From contig NZ_CP100128.1 in NCBI RefSeq assembly GCF_024207115.1, positions 3,162,001 through 3,226,000 of the forward strand: a stretch of DNA of 64,000 nt. Direction: 5' to 3'. Shown piece by piece: positions 28,882 through 37,748 of this stretch. Position 1 is the first letter of the stretch. Each line of letters starts with the position of its first letter. The DNA comes from Chromobacterium sp. IIBBL 290-4 (GTDB lineage: Bacteria; Pseudomonadota; Gammaproteobacteria; Burkholderiales; Chromobacteriaceae). Below the pieces are notes generated by a model. The model made no database searches, was not told the origin of the DNA, and was given only the letters and a program-made list of their open reading frames with translations. Both the position numbers and the translations under genes were made by a program.

Positions 28882-30345
28882 ATGTCATCTTTTGAGAAGT
28901 TTGCGGAACTAGCCATCGATAAGAGGCCAAATAGGCCGCAGCTAGGAGCTGCAGTGAGTGTCGCAGTGCTTTTGTTTGTTGATCAGCTTATCATCGCGGC
29001 CTGTTTGTATTTTGGATTTTATTATAATCAAGGTGTGGGTGGGCGGTGGCAGCTCTATTTTGACCTGGTTGGAATGTCTGCACTGAGCATCTCTTTGATT
29101 AAATTGTTTAGCAATGATTACTTAAGCGGCAGAAGTGCATTCCGTTCCTTTCTCTTTGATTGTGTATATGTTTTAGGTGGTGCTGTTTTGAATGCGGTCT
29201 TTATTTTCATAAGCAATCCGAAGTGGAGCTTATTGTTGCAGGCGACTTTGCTTGGTTGGTTAATGGTTTTTCTTACTCTGCCAGCTATTCAATATGTAGT
29301 CAGGATGGTTTTGTCGAAGTTCAAATTTTGGAATGAATACGTTGCAGTTGTTTATCTTCAGCGGGATGGCGAGGAATATTTTAGATACGACTCTTCAAGT
29401 TGGCTCGGGCGGCATGTTGCTATCAATCTGTTTGTTACTGATACTGTAGAGCCTGGTAAGGCAAAAGCTGAAGATAATGTTTTTGTTGATGATAAGGTTG
29501 CTGAGATTTTTATAAAATGGCAAGACATACTGCCAGTGCTAAATAATATAGGTTGTAAAAGTGTAGCATTGGCATACCATGAAAAAGATTCCGTTAATTT
29601 ATCAGGATTGATTGACGACATACTTTTAAATTTCAACATGTTGATGTTGCTGCCTAGTTATGGGCAAAAGGATAGTAATGAAGATCAGGGTGAGTTGAGA
29701 ACAATACGAGTCATAAAAAGCAATGTTAATAGTTTGTCATATAGAATCATTAAGAGATGTCTGGATTTGGTCGGTGCTACGATTTTGATGTTGTTGCTGT
29801 CGCCAATTATGTTATGTCTTGCTTTTATTGTCGGTCGCGATGGAGGGAAACCAATTTTTGGGCATGAAAGAGTGGGGCGTGATGGAAAAAAATTTAAATG
29901 CTATAAATTCAGAACAATGGTGCTGAATTCAAGTGAAGTATTGCAGAATTTACTTGAGTCAAATCCTGATGCCAGAGCGGAATGGGATAGGGAGTTTAAG
30001 CTGAGAAATGATCCAAGAGTGACAAAGATAGGTAATTTTCTCCGAAAAAGCAGCTTTGATGAATTACCGCAGCTATGGAATATTATTAAAGGTGAAATGA
30101 GCTTGGTTGGACCAAGACCTATTGTTGTGAAAGAACTTGACAAGTATGGAGAAGATGTCAAGTTTTACTTGGCAATGAGACCTGGTTTAACTGGTCTGTG
30201 GCAAGTTTCCGGCAGGAACAACCTGACATATGCACAAAGGGTTGCAATGGATGTGGATTACGCAAAGGCATGGAGTATTTTTAAAGATGTGATTATCTTA
30301 TTTAAGACAGTTTACGTGGTTTTACGGCGTGATGGAGCATATTAG
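28882..30345 (+). CDS. Initiating sugar-1-phosphate transferase (WbaP/WcaJ family)
   Basis: 487 aa. Starts a polysaccharide repeat by moving a sugar-1-phosphate from its nucleotide sugar to undecaprenyl phosphate at the inner membrane. N-terminal part: four hydrophobic helices (about 25-150), then a soluble nucleotide-binding-like domain. One more hydrophobic helix (LVGATILMLLLSPIMLCLAF, near 300) precedes the catalytic domain, where KCYKFRTMV, RKSSFDELPQLWNI, GEMSLVGPRP and RPGLTGLWQVSGR are diagnostic. The full-length form points to a polyisoprenyl-phosphate hexose-1-phosphate transferase; which sugar cannot be told. It is the first gene of the island and lies about 100 bp before hddA. Confidence 0.95.
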   Translation: MSSFEKFAELAIDKRPNRPQLGAAVSVAVLLFVDQLIIAACLYFGFYYNQGVGGRWQLYFDLVGMSALSISLIKLFSNDYLSGRSAFRSFLFDCVYVLGGAVLNAVFIFISNPKWSLLLQATLLGWLMVFLTLPAIQYVVRMVLSKFKFWNEYVAVVYLQRDGEEYFRYDSSSWLGRHVAINLFVTDTVEPGKAKAEDNVFVDDKVAEIFIKWQDILPVLNNIGCKSVALAYHEKDSVNLSGLIDDILLNFNMLMLLPSYGQKDSNEDQGELRTIRVIKSNVNSLSYRIIKRCLDLVGATILMLLLSPIMLCLAFIVGRDGGKPIFGHERVGRDGKKFKCYKFRTMVLNSSEVLQNLLESNPDARAEWDREFKLRNDPRVTKIGNFLRKSSFDELPQLWNIIKGEMSLVGPRPIVVKELDKYGEDVKFYLAMRPGLTGLWQVSGRNNLTYAQRVAMDVDYAKAWSIFKDVIILFKTVYVVLRRDGAY

Positions 30346-30444
30346 CTAGATTTTAAAGAGCTAAAAAGCATTCCAGCGCTGACTGGGATTGATTAAAACG
30401 GTTCTTTTAAGCTATGCGGCATTTCAATTATTTGGGGGTGTCAT

Positions 30445-31440
30445 ATGATTATCACGCGTACGCCTTTCAGGGTATCTTTTTTTGGTGGCGGGACTGATTA
30501 CCCTGCTTGGTTTCATGAGCATGGCGGAGCGGTTCTTGCTACTACAATTGACAAATATTGCTATATCAGTTGTCGTCACCTGCCTCCATTTTTCGATCAT
30601 AAACATAGAATTGTTTACTCGCGAATTGAAAATGTTCGTGATGTAGAAGATATCGAGCATCCAGCGGTTCGTGCCGCACTCAATTGGACACAATATCAGC
30701 ATGGCTTGGAAATTCATCATGATGGCGATTTACCAGCCCGTGCGGGACTTGGATCTAGCTCATCATTTACTGTTGGCCTCTTGCATGCGCTTTCAGCTTT
30801 AGAAGGAAAGTATTCCTCAAAAGAAGACCTGGCAAAAAAAGCTATATATCTTGAGCAAGAGGTGATTGGTGAAAATGTTGGCTCGCAAGATCAAGTTTCC
30901 GCAGCATACGGTGGCTTCAACTATATAGAATTTAAGAAAAATGGTGAATTCTCAGTCTCGCCATTGATTCTTAAAGAGAGCAGAATTAATGAGTTGCAAA
31001 GCCATTTAATGTTGTTCTTCACTGGACTGTCTAGGGTCGCGTCAGAGATTGCCAAATCGCAGATAGAAAAAATAAAAAGTCATGAGAATGAGCTTTTCAG
31101 GATGAGAGAGATGGTAGAGGAGGCAACGAAAATTCTACACTCGGATATGCCGATCAATGAATTTGGCAAGTTGTTGCACCAAAACTGGCTTTATAAAAGG
31201 AGCCTGTCCGATAAAATATCGACACCTGAAATTGATCTAATATATGAGGAAGCCATTGAGGCAGGGGCCCTGGGAGGGAAGTTATTAGGAGCAGGAGGGG
31301 GGGGGTTTGTATTGTTATTTGCTCCACCTGAGAAGCAGATGCATATCAAGGAAAGATTGAGAAATTTAGTGCACGTTCCATTTAAGTTTGAAAGTTCAGG
31401 TAGTCGAGTTGTTTTATATCAACCAAATGGCTTGCTCTAA
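30445..31440 (+). CDS. hddA: D-glycero-alpha-D-manno-heptose 7-phosphate 1-kinase
   Basis: 331 aa GHMP kinase. Phosphorylates C1 of D-glycero-D-manno-heptose 7-phosphate on the GDP-heptose route. Seen: RTPFRVSFFGGGTDYPAWF at the N-terminus (sugar kinase motif 1 with the family's typical FFGGGTDYP), the ATP loop LPARAGLGSSSSFTVGLLHA (about 92-111), the DQVSAAYGG segment and the C-terminal LLGAGGGGFVLLF. HddC and GmhA genes of the same pathway lie downstream in the island. The codons for GAGGGGF contain an uninterrupted run of nine G at 31297-31305, out of character in this AT-rich gene and a possible slippage site. Confidence 0.94.
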   Translation: MIITRTPFRVSFFGGGTDYPAWFHEHGGAVLATTIDKYCYISCRHLPPFFDHKHRIVYSRIENVRDVEDIEHPAVRAALNWTQYQHGLEIHHDGDLPARAGLGSSSSFTVGLLHALSALEGKYSSKEDLAKKAIYLEQEVIGENVGSQDQVSAAYGGFNYIEFKKNGEFSVSPLILKESRINELQSHLMLFFTGLSRVASEIAKSQIEKIKSHENELFRMREMVEEATKILHSDMPINEFGKLLHQNWLYKRSLSDKISTPEIDLIYEEAIEAGALGGKLLGAGGGGFVLLFAPPEKQMHIKERLRNLVHVPFKFESSGSRVVLYQPNGLL

Positions 31441-31444
31441 TATT

Positions 31445-32416
31445 ATGAATAAAAATTCTTCAATCTATATTGCTGGGCACGGTGGTCTGATTGGTTCGGC
31501 TTTATTAAGAAAACTTTCTACAGAAGGGTTTGAAAACATATTAGTTAGAGCGCGATCTGAGCTTGATCTGCTGAACTATCATTGTGTGATGGATTTTTTT
31601 TGCAAAAATAAACCAGAGTATGTGGTATTAGCTGCAGGGAAAGTTGGTGGGATTGAATCCAATCAAAATTACCCAGCAGATTTCATTGTTGAGAATATAC
31701 AGATTCAACTGAATATCTTGTCTGCAGCCAGGGAAAATAATGTAAGAAAATTGATATTTTTTGGTTCTTCCTGCATGTATCCTCGGGACTGCAAGCAGCC
31801 AATGAGTGAGAACGACTTATTGACTGGAAAGCCTGAGGGAACAAGTTTACCTTATGCCATAGCAAAGTTGGCAGGCATTCATACTTGCCTTGCTTACAAT
31901 AAACAGGATGGCAATCAGAGATTCGTCCCTGTCATTCCAAATAGTGTATACGGTCCTAATGATAATTTTGATGCACGGGCTGGTCATGTGCTCTCTGCTT
32001 TAATATCCAAATTCCATAAGGCAAAACTAGAAGAACATCCCAAAGTTGTTCTTTGGGGAACCGGCTCTGCTCGTCGAGAGTTTGTCCATGCAGATGATGT
32101 AGCGGATGCATGCATGCATTTACTATTCAATGATATTTCATCATTGGAACTACCCGTTAATCTTGGCAGTGGCTATGATGTTTCAATTAAGGATTTGGCT
32201 TTGCGTATCGCAAAGCTTTCTGGCTTTAATGGGGATATCCATTGGGATCTGGCTAAGCCAGATGGCTCGCCTCAAAAGTTATTAAATAGCGCTAGAATAA
32301 ATGCGATTGGTTGGTTTCCAAAAGTCAGTTTGGATGATGGACTGCTAAGTACCTATGAATGGTATGTTAGAGAAATAGGCCGTTCTCTGACAGAAAATGA
32401 AGGGGAGTCTACATGA
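31445..32416 (+). CDS. SDR nucleotide-sugar reductase/epimerase, GDP-fucose synthase-like
   Basis: 323 aa starting at ATG 31445; an in-frame ATG at 31427 inside hddA is possible. NAD(P)-binding loop IYIAGHGGLIGSALLRKL, the catalytic Ser region FFGSSCMYP, and the active-site Tyr/Lys of PYAIAKLAG give the extended short-chain dehydrogenase family. The GSSCMYP and NSVYGPNDNFD segments are characteristic of GDP-L-fucose synthase (WcaG/Fcl), which epimerises and reduces GDP-4-keto sugars. In Campylobacter capsule pathways homologues of this type (Cj1428/MlghC-like) reduce GDP-4-keto-heptoses. With gmhA/hddA/hddC around it, a GDP-heptose derivative is the likely substrate here. It overlaps the transketolase gene by 4 bp. 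Confidence 0.88.
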   Translation: MNKNSSIYIAGHGGLIGSALLRKLSTEGFENILVRARSELDLLNYHCVMDFFCKNKPEYVVLAAGKVGGIESNQNYPADFIVENIQIQLNILSAARENNVRKLIFFGSSCMYPRDCKQPMSENDLLTGKPEGTSLPYAIAKLAGIHTCLAYNKQDGNQRFVPVIPNSVYGPNDNFDARAGHVLSALISKFHKAKLEEHPKVVLWGTGSARREFVHADDVADACMHLLFNDISSLELPVNLGSGYDVSIKDLALRIAKLSGFNGDIHWDLAKPDGSPQKLLNSARINAIGWFPKVSLDDGLLSTYEWYVREIGRSLTENEGEST

Positions 32417-33240
32417 GTAAAATATCAATCAGTGGAGACGATCTCAAGGAGAAAAGTAATTGGGTGTGGAGAGAGACGTTACGTATTCATCGTCATTCGC
32501 CAGAAACTAGAATTGCTTCCTCATTATCTTCCATTGATATCTTTGTAGCGCTTTATTATGGTGGTGTACTGGATTTTTTCCCGAGCACGCCATTTGATGA
32601 AAATCGAGATCGATGCATCATAAGTAAAGGGCATGGTTCAATATGTATGTACCCGATACTGGCAGATCTTGCGTACTTTCCATTAAGTGAACTTGAGCAT
32701 GTGTGTGAGGCTGGCAGCTTTCTAGGGGGCATTCCAGACCCTGTCATCCCTGGATATGAAACTATTAATGGGTCTTTGGGACATGGACTAGGAGTCGCTA
32801 CTGGAGTAGCGATAGCACTAAAGCGGAAGAAAAGCGTTAAACAAACTTTTGTGGTCTGTGGTGATGGAGAGCTTCATGAAGGAGCGAATTGGGAAGCTAT
32901 CATGTTTGCTTCGCACCATAAATTAGATAATTTAAATCTGATTATTGATAATAATAAAATAAGCATGCTCGGTTATACCGACACTATTATTTCCCATCAG
33001 GATTTGGCGGCAAAATTTACTTCATTTGGTTGGGATGTGGATGTGGTTGATGGACATGATGTTTGTCAACTTCAGCTTAGCCTGCTGGCGCTCAAGTCAC
33101 GCAAAAATGGAAAGCCAAAGCTTTTGATCGCAAATACGAAAAAAGGCCATGGCGTACCAGGTTTAGAAAATACAGCACTCTGCCATATCATGAATCCTAA
33201 GCCGGAAGTAATAGACAGTCTTTTGGAAGGGGGACGGTAA
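32413..33240 (+). CDS. Transketolase-like N-terminal subunit (thiamine diphosphate binding)
   Basis: 275 aa, matching the first half of transketolase as a separate polypeptide. The ThDP/Mg site is seen as CGDGELHEGANWEA with the second half NLIIDNNKISMLGYTD. Substrate-cleft motifs are SKGHGSICMYP, NGSLGHGLGVATGVA and ANTKKGHGVPGLEN. It begins inside the end of the SDR gene and its stop overlaps the start of the C-terminal subunit (TAATG), so the two halves are coupled in translation and should form a heterotetramer. Being among sugar-nucleotide genes, with no other central-carbon gene present, it probably transfers a two-carbon ketol unit onto or from a surface-sugar precursor rather than acting in the pentose phosphate path. 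Confidence 0.92.
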   Translation: MSKISISGDDLKEKSNWVWRETLRIHRHSPETRIASSLSSIDIFVALYYGGVLDFFPSTPFDENRDRCIISKGHGSICMYPILADLAYFPLSELEHVCEAGSFLGGIPDPVIPGYETINGSLGHGLGVATGVAIALKRKKSVKQTFVVCGDGELHEGANWEAIMFASHHKLDNLNLIIDNNKISMLGYTDTIISHQDLAAKFTSFGWDVDVVDGHDVCQLQLSLLALKSRKNGKPKLLIANTKKGHGVPGLENTALCHIMNPKPEVIDSLLEGGR

Positions 33241-34223
33241 TGATTACGCACTCAATTCCGATGCGAGATGCCTTGCTTGAAAAAATATATCAGTCCATGA
33301 AAACTGATTCAAAAATTTTCTTTTTAAGTGCCGATTTTGGATCTCCAGTTTTAGATAAGATTCGCTTGGATTTTGCTGATAGATTTATAAACGTAGGGAT
33401 TGCAGAGCAGAATCTTATTAATATAGCAGCTGGTTTGGCTATTGAAGGGAATAAGGTTTTTGCATATGCGATAGCACCTTTTTTAACCATGAGATGCTAT
33501 GAGCAGATTCGAGTGAATTTAGCTTTACTATCCCAAGTTAGAGACATGAATGTCAGTTTGATAGGCGTTGGCGCAGGTTATAGCTATGTTGTGTCAGGAC
33601 CAACGCATCAGTGTTACGAAGATATTTCAATCATGCGCGCGCTGCCTTCAATTTCTGTTTACTCACCGGCAGACCACATTAGTACTGGATGTCTTTTTGA
33701 TCGCTTAGTCAGTAAGAAAGGTATCAAGTATATAAGACTTGATGCCCAAACATTGCCTGTTATATACGAGAATCCTATCTTAAATGTCGAGGCGGGTTTT
33801 AATGTGCATAGGAAGGGCGATGAGATCTGTTTGCTTGCTACAGGCTATATGGTTCATGTTGCTATGAAGTTGGCAAATCGTTTGAAAAACAAGGGTGTCG
33901 ATGTTGGCGTTGTAGACATCTTTGACATAAGTCACTCGTGCAATAACTTTCTGTATGAGGAAATTTCAAAATATCGTGGGATAGTCACAATGGAAGAAGG
34001 TTTTAAAGGAAGAGGGGGGATGGATTCCATGATTCTGGATTATATTTCAAATTCAGATCTTGAAATTAGAGTGAAGAATATTGGTGTTCGAGGAGGGTAT
34101 AGCTTTGATTTAGGTAGCCGTTCTGAATTGCATGAGAAAGTCGGAATTGGGGAGGAGGCCTCATTGAAAACCATTTTGGAATTTCATGGGAGTATCACGA
34201 ACTACTGCATAAATAATGGATGA
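33240..34223 (+). CDS. Transketolase-like C-terminal subunit
   Basis: 327 aa, the second half of the split transketolase. The Glu that activates ThDP is in FINVGIAEQNLINIAAGLA. A His/aromatic substrate segment is seen in GPTHQCYEDISIMRALP and the C-terminal domain in ETITMEEG-like VTMEEGFKGRGGMDSMI. The first base of its ATG is the last base of the partner's stop. A dehydrogenase E1-beta-like or DXP-synthase-like chemistry is also conceivable for this fold; the split form is often found in sugar clusters with PLP enzymes. Confidence 0.92.
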   Translation: MITHSIPMRDALLEKIYQSMKTDSKIFFLSADFGSPVLDKIRLDFADRFINVGIAEQNLINIAAGLAIEGNKVFAYAIAPFLTMRCYEQIRVNLALLSQVRDMNVSLIGVGAGYSYVVSGPTHQCYEDISIMRALPSISVYSPADHISTGCLFDRLVSKKGIKYIRLDAQTLPVIYENPILNVEAGFNVHRKGDEICLLATGYMVHVAMKLANRLKNKGVDVGVVDIFDISHSCNNFLYEEISKYRGIVTMEEGFKGRGGMDSMILDYISNSDLEIRVKNIGVRGGYSFDLGSRSELHEKVGIGEEASLKTILEFHGSITNYCINNG

Positions 34224-34298
34224 CAAGCCTAGTTTTTAGGTTCTATCACTTATAATTTTTCTAATTATGAATATTTGCCCTATAAAAAGGAGTCGTCC

Positions 34299-35468
34299 AT
34301 GAAATATCCTTTGATGCGGAATAATATTTTACGTGAAGATCTGGATGTTTTAATTGAGTACTTAAAGCAGGATGATCCTATTCTAACCAATGGGCAAAAG
34401 GTGAGGGAGTTTGAAGGCGAGTGGTCGAAATGGCTAGGTGTAAAATATAGCGTCTTCGTCAATTCTGGCGCATCTGCCAACCTATTATCAATGGCGATTT
34501 TAAAAATCCGATATCCAGAAGGTGGTGAAGTTATCGTTCCTCCCTTTACATGGATTTCTGACATCGCCTCTGTAATTCAGAATGGATTTACACCGGTTTT
34601 TGTTGATATTGATCCAAGATCCTTAGCTTTGGATACGGATTCTGTAATAAAGAAAATTAATAATAGAACACGAGCAGTTTTTTTGACGCATGCTCAAGGA
34701 TTCAATGGATTAACAGATGAGTTATTGAGTGAGTTAGATAGGAGAAAAGTACATCTGATTGAAGATGTGTGTGAATCACATGGTGCTTGCCATAAGGGTA
34801 GAAAAGTTGGCTCATTCGGCTGGATGTCGAATTTTTCATTCTACTATGCTCATCATATGAGTACGATTGAAGGTGGGATGATATGTACGAATGATGAGGA
34901 AGTTTATCAACAGTTAAGAATGCTTCGTTCTCATGGCATGGTGCGTGAATCAAATGATAATAGTTTAAAATCCTACTACAAAGAAAGCAATCCAGACTTA
35001 AACCCAGAATTCATTTTTGCATATCCGGCTTATAATGTAAGAAATACTGAGCTTGGAGGGATTATGGGCCTATCTCAGCTGAAAAGATTAGATGCAAATA
35101 TTAAAAAGAGAACTGATAATTTCTTGCATTTTATAGAAAATCTTAATGGAAATATTTTCCAAAAAGATTTTGTAGTAGAGGGGTCTAGTAATTATGCGTT
35201 CAATATTGTATTGAACGAGGCCAATTTAGAATTGGCTTACAATTTAATGACCGCTATGCGCTATGCTGGGATTGAGTTTAGAAGAGGGAGCGCAGGTGGT
35301 GGAAATCAACTTCGTCAGCCTTATCTAAAAGGAATTTTCCCACAGGATTATTGCAAACAATTCCCTAATACAGATCATATTCATTTCTATGGATTCTATG
35401 TAGGAAACTATCCAGGGTTGACTTATCCTGAAATTGATGAAATTTGCTCGGTTTTGAATTCAATCTGA
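34299..35468 (+). CDS. DegT/ColD-like PLP/PMP enzyme, predicted sugar 3-dehydratase
   Basis: 389 aa from an ATG with AAGGAGT upstream. Overall fold is that of DegT/DnrJ/EryC1 sugar aminotransferases: VFVNSGASANLLSM, VIVPPFTWISDIASVI, PVFVDIDP and LIEDVCESHGA (the Asp that binds the pyridine nitrogen). Where aminotransferases carry the Schiff-base Lys, this protein reads FSFYYAHHMSTIEGG. That is the FYPAHHIT-like context of ColD and RfbH, in which a His replaces the Lys and the enzyme removes a C3 hydroxyl from a 4-keto sugar instead of transaminating it. It is therefore better named a putative GDP-4-keto-heptose/hexose 3-dehydratase. It directly follows the split transketolase genes, suggesting consecutive steps. 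The exact substrate is unknown. Confidence 0.85.
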   Translation: MKYPLMRNNILREDLDVLIEYLKQDDPILTNGQKVREFEGEWSKWLGVKYSVFVNSGASANLLSMAILKIRYPEGGEVIVPPFTWISDIASVIQNGFTPVFVDIDPRSLALDTDSVIKKINNRTRAVFLTHAQGFNGLTDELLSELDRRKVHLIEDVCESHGACHKGRKVGSFGWMSNFSFYYAHHMSTIEGGMICTNDEEVYQQLRMLRSHGMVRESNDNSLKSYYKESNPDLNPEFIFAYPAYNVRNTELGGIMGLSQLKRLDANIKKRTDNFLHFIENLNGNIFQKDFVVEGSSNYAFNIVLNEANLELAYNLMTAMRYAGIEFRRGSAGGGNQLRQPYLKGIFPQDYCKQFPNTDHIHFYGFYVGNYPGLTYPEIDEICSVLNSI

Positions 35469-35477
35469 AATATTGAT

Positions 35478-36221
35478 ATGAATATAACAACTGCAATCAT
35501 ACTCGCCGGTGGATTGGGGACAAGGTTACGAAGTGTAGTCTCTGATCGGCCAAAACCTATGGCTCAGGTTGCTGCGAAACCATTTTTAGAGCATTTAATA
35601 GATTATTGGATTTCGCAAGGTATTCGCCACATTATCCTATCCGTTGGGTATATGCAGCATATTATTGTTGATCACTTTGGATATGAGTATAAAAAAGCAA
35701 AAATTGAATACTCTATAGAAAGTAATCCATTGGGAACTGGTGGTGCACTTATTAAAGCATCTCAACTTATAAATCCCGGAGAGCCGTTTATTTTATTAAA
35801 TGGAGATACTTTTTTCCCCATTTCTTTAAAAGAATTGGCTGAGTATTCGGCTCGCATCAAGGCGGGTGTGTGCTTGTCCCTATTTTCGTCTAATGATCAT
35901 GTTCGCTACTTAGGCGTTTCGCTTTCTGACGAAGATATTATTGTTAGCTTTTCGAATGATCATTCTGAGCCTGTTTTACGAAATGAGCAGAAGTGGGTAA
36001 ATGGTGGAGTATATTTTTTTCAGTATGAATCCTTGAATGGTTTTATAAATAACTCCAATGAGAAGTGCTCATTGGAGAGCGAGCTGTTTCCGAAGATGCT
36101 TAAGGCAGGTGTTCCATTTTATGGGAAAAAGTGTTCAGAAACATTCATAGATATAGGTGTTCCATCAGACTATTATATGGCCCATGAGATATTAAATAGG
36201 AGGGGGTATGAATGCCAGTGA
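35478..36221 (+). CDS. hddC: D-glycero-alpha-D-manno-heptose 1-phosphate guanylyltransferase
   Basis: 247 aa. Makes the activated sugar GDP-D-glycero-alpha-D-manno-heptose from heptose 1-phosphate and GTP. The nucleotidyltransferase signature AIILAGGLGTRLRSVVSDRP with KPMAQVAAKPFLEHLI is at the N-terminus, and LLNGDTFFPI carries the metal-binding Asp. NPLGTGGALIKAS contacts the sugar phosphate. The assignment to HddC rather than a generic sugar guanylyl- or thymidylyltransferase rests on the RSVVSDRPKPMA pattern, the short length and the linked hddA and gmhA. It overlaps gmhA by 14 bp. Confidence 0.9.
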   Translation: MNITTAIILAGGLGTRLRSVVSDRPKPMAQVAAKPFLEHLIDYWISQGIRHIILSVGYMQHIIVDHFGYEYKKAKIEYSIESNPLGTGGALIKASQLINPGEPFILLNGDTFFPISLKELAEYSARIKAGVCLSLFSSNDHVRYLGVSLSDEDIIVSFSNDHSEPVLRNEQKWVNGGVYFFQYESLNGFINNSNEKCSLESELFPKMLKAGVPFYGKKCSETFIDIGVPSDYYMAHEILNRRGYECQ

Positions 36222-36789
36222 TAGATTAAGAAAGAACATTTTTAGCTCTATAGAGGCCAAGAAGGCTTTGCTCGAGTGCGATAACGCAATTCAGACTTTT
36301 AATTCAGCTGTTGAAAAAGTCATTAACTGCTATAAAAAAGGTGGAAGACTATACATTGCAGGAAATGGAGGATCCGCTGCTGATGCGCAGCACCTAGCGG
36401 CCGAGTTTGTAAGTAAGCTTGCCAAAGATAGAGCTCCGTTGCCTGCAGAAGCATTAACCGTTGATAGTTCAATATTGACAGCGGTCGGTAATGATTATGG
36501 CTATGAGTATGTATTTTCTAGACAGCTGGAAGCTAAAGCCAGTAGTAGAGATGTTTTTCTGGGCATTACAACATCAGGTCAATCACACAATATATTAAAA
36601 GCGATAGAGGCATGCAAAAGACTAAATGTTGAGAGCATCGTTTTTTGTGGAAAAGATGGTGGCCTTGTAAAAGGATTGACTGATAACTGCATAGTTGTGC
36701 CTGGCAGCATGACAAGTACAATTCAGGAAATACATATCGTACTTGCACACACATTATGTGAGTGCGTTGAGGCAGCATTGTTCGAGTAA
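36208..36789 (+). CDS. gmhA: Sedoheptulose 7-phosphate isomerase (phosphoheptose isomerase)
   Basis: 193 aa SIS-domain protein. Converts sedoheptulose 7-phosphate into D-glycero-D-manno-heptose 7-phosphate, the first step of heptose synthesis. Seen: LYIAGNGGSAADAQHLAAEF for phosphosugar binding, LTVDSSILTAVGNDYGYE, ITTSGQSHNILKAI, and the C-terminal metal-site segment STIQEIHIVLAHTLCECVE. It begins within hddC, so it is translationally coupled to it. This may be a second copy dedicated to the polymer, with a core-LPS gmhA elsewhere; that cannot be checked here. The phosphatase GmhB of the pathway is not in the window. Confidence 0.95.
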   Translation: MNASDRLRKNIFSSIEAKKALLECDNAIQTFNSAVEKVINCYKKGGRLYIAGNGGSAADAQHLAAEFVSKLAKDRAPLPAEALTVDSSILTAVGNDYGYEYVFSRQLEAKASSRDVFLGITTSGQSHNILKAIEACKRLNVESIVFCGKDGGLVKGLTDNCIVVPGSMTSTIQEIHIVLAHTLCECVEAALFE

Positions 36790-36812
36790 ACAATTTATTC
36801 AAGGGGTTTGCT

Positions 36813-37748
36813 ATGTACAATATTCTAGTCACTGGTGGCGCAGGATACATTGGCTCAATTTTGACTCCAGATCTATTAAATCTGGGCAATAGAGTGACTG
36901 TATTAGATAATTTTATGTATAGACAAACCAGCTTGAATCATGTTTGTTATCACCCTAATTTCAAAGCTGTAAAGGGAGATATCAGAAATAAAGAGATCAT
37001 CTTGCCGCTGCTGAAAGAAGCTGACATTATTATCCCTTTGGCGGCCCTTGTGGGCGCACCACTTTGTAACCAAGATCCTGTTGGATCCTCTTCAATCAAT
37101 CATGATGCCATTACGATGATGTTGAAGTTACTCTCGCAAGAGCAGAGAGTGCTGATGCCGACAACGAACAGTGCTTATGGAACAGGTGACGAAAATAATT
37201 ATTGTACTGAAGAGTCGCCATTGCGGCCTATTTCACAATATGCTAAGAAAAAAGTCGAGGTCGAAAAAGAACTGATGGAGAGTGGAAATGCGATTAGCTT
37301 TCGACTAGCGACGGTATTTGGAATGTCACCTAGAATGAGAGTTGATTTGCTAGTCAATGATTTTGTTCATCGTGCTGTTTACGATAAGTTCGTTGTTCTA
37401 TTTGAAGGTTCATTTAAGAGAAATTATATTCATGTTCGCGATGTGTCTCGCGCATTTCAACATGGAATAGAGAACTTCGATAGAATGTGCAATCAAATTT
37501 ACAATGTTGGTTTGTCTGATGCTAATGTATCCAAAAAAGAGCTGTGTCAGAGGATTCAAGCGCATGTGCCAGATTTCTTATACTTTGATGCGCCAGTTGG
37601 AAAGGATCCAGATCAACGAAATTATATTGTTTCAAATGAGAAAATCGAGGCTACAGGATTTCATCCACAAGTATCACTTGATGATGGAATTTCGGAATTA
37701 GTCAAAGGATATGCAATGTTTAGAAATTCTATCCATGGGAATATTTAG
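36813..37748 (+). CDS. SDR nucleotide-sugar dehydrogenase/epimerase, probably acting on GDP-heptose
   Basis: 311 aa extended SDR. NAD loop NILVTGGAGYIGSILTPDLL, then IIPLAALVGAPLCNQDP, catalytic residues in TTNSAYGTGDENNY and the Tyr/Lys of QYAKKKVEVEKEL, and the substrate domain FKRNYIHVRDVSRAF. The IIPLAALVGAPLC segment resembles, as I recall it, Campylobacter Cj1427, which oxidises C4 of GDP-D-glycero-D-manno-heptose. A role as the C4 dehydrogenase that opens the modification pathway fits the gmhA/hddA/hddC context, but a UDP-sugar epimerase cannot be ruled out. It sits 23 bp after gmhA, with AAGGGG before the ATG. Confidence 0.85.
   Translation: MYNILVTGGAGYIGSILTPDLLNLGNRVTVLDNFMYRQTSLNHVCYHPNFKAVKGDIRNKEIILPLLKEADIIIPLAALVGAPLCNQDPVGSSSINHDAITMMLKLLSQEQRVLMPTTNSAYGTGDENNYCTEESPLRPISQYAKKKVEVEKELMESGNAISFRLATVFGMSPRMRVDLLVNDFVHRAVYDKFVVLFEGSFKRNYIHVRDVSRAFQHGIENFDRMCNQIYNVGLSDANVSKKELCQRIQAHVPDFLYFDAPVGKDPDQRNYIVSNEKIEATGFHPQVSLDDGISELVKGYAMFRNSIHGNI

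Noticed and set aside
34299..35468. Sugar aminotransferase (usual DegT/DnrJ/EryC1 label)
   Set aside because: The Schiff-base Lys position is His within a FYYAHH context matching ColD/RfbH, so transamination is unlikely.
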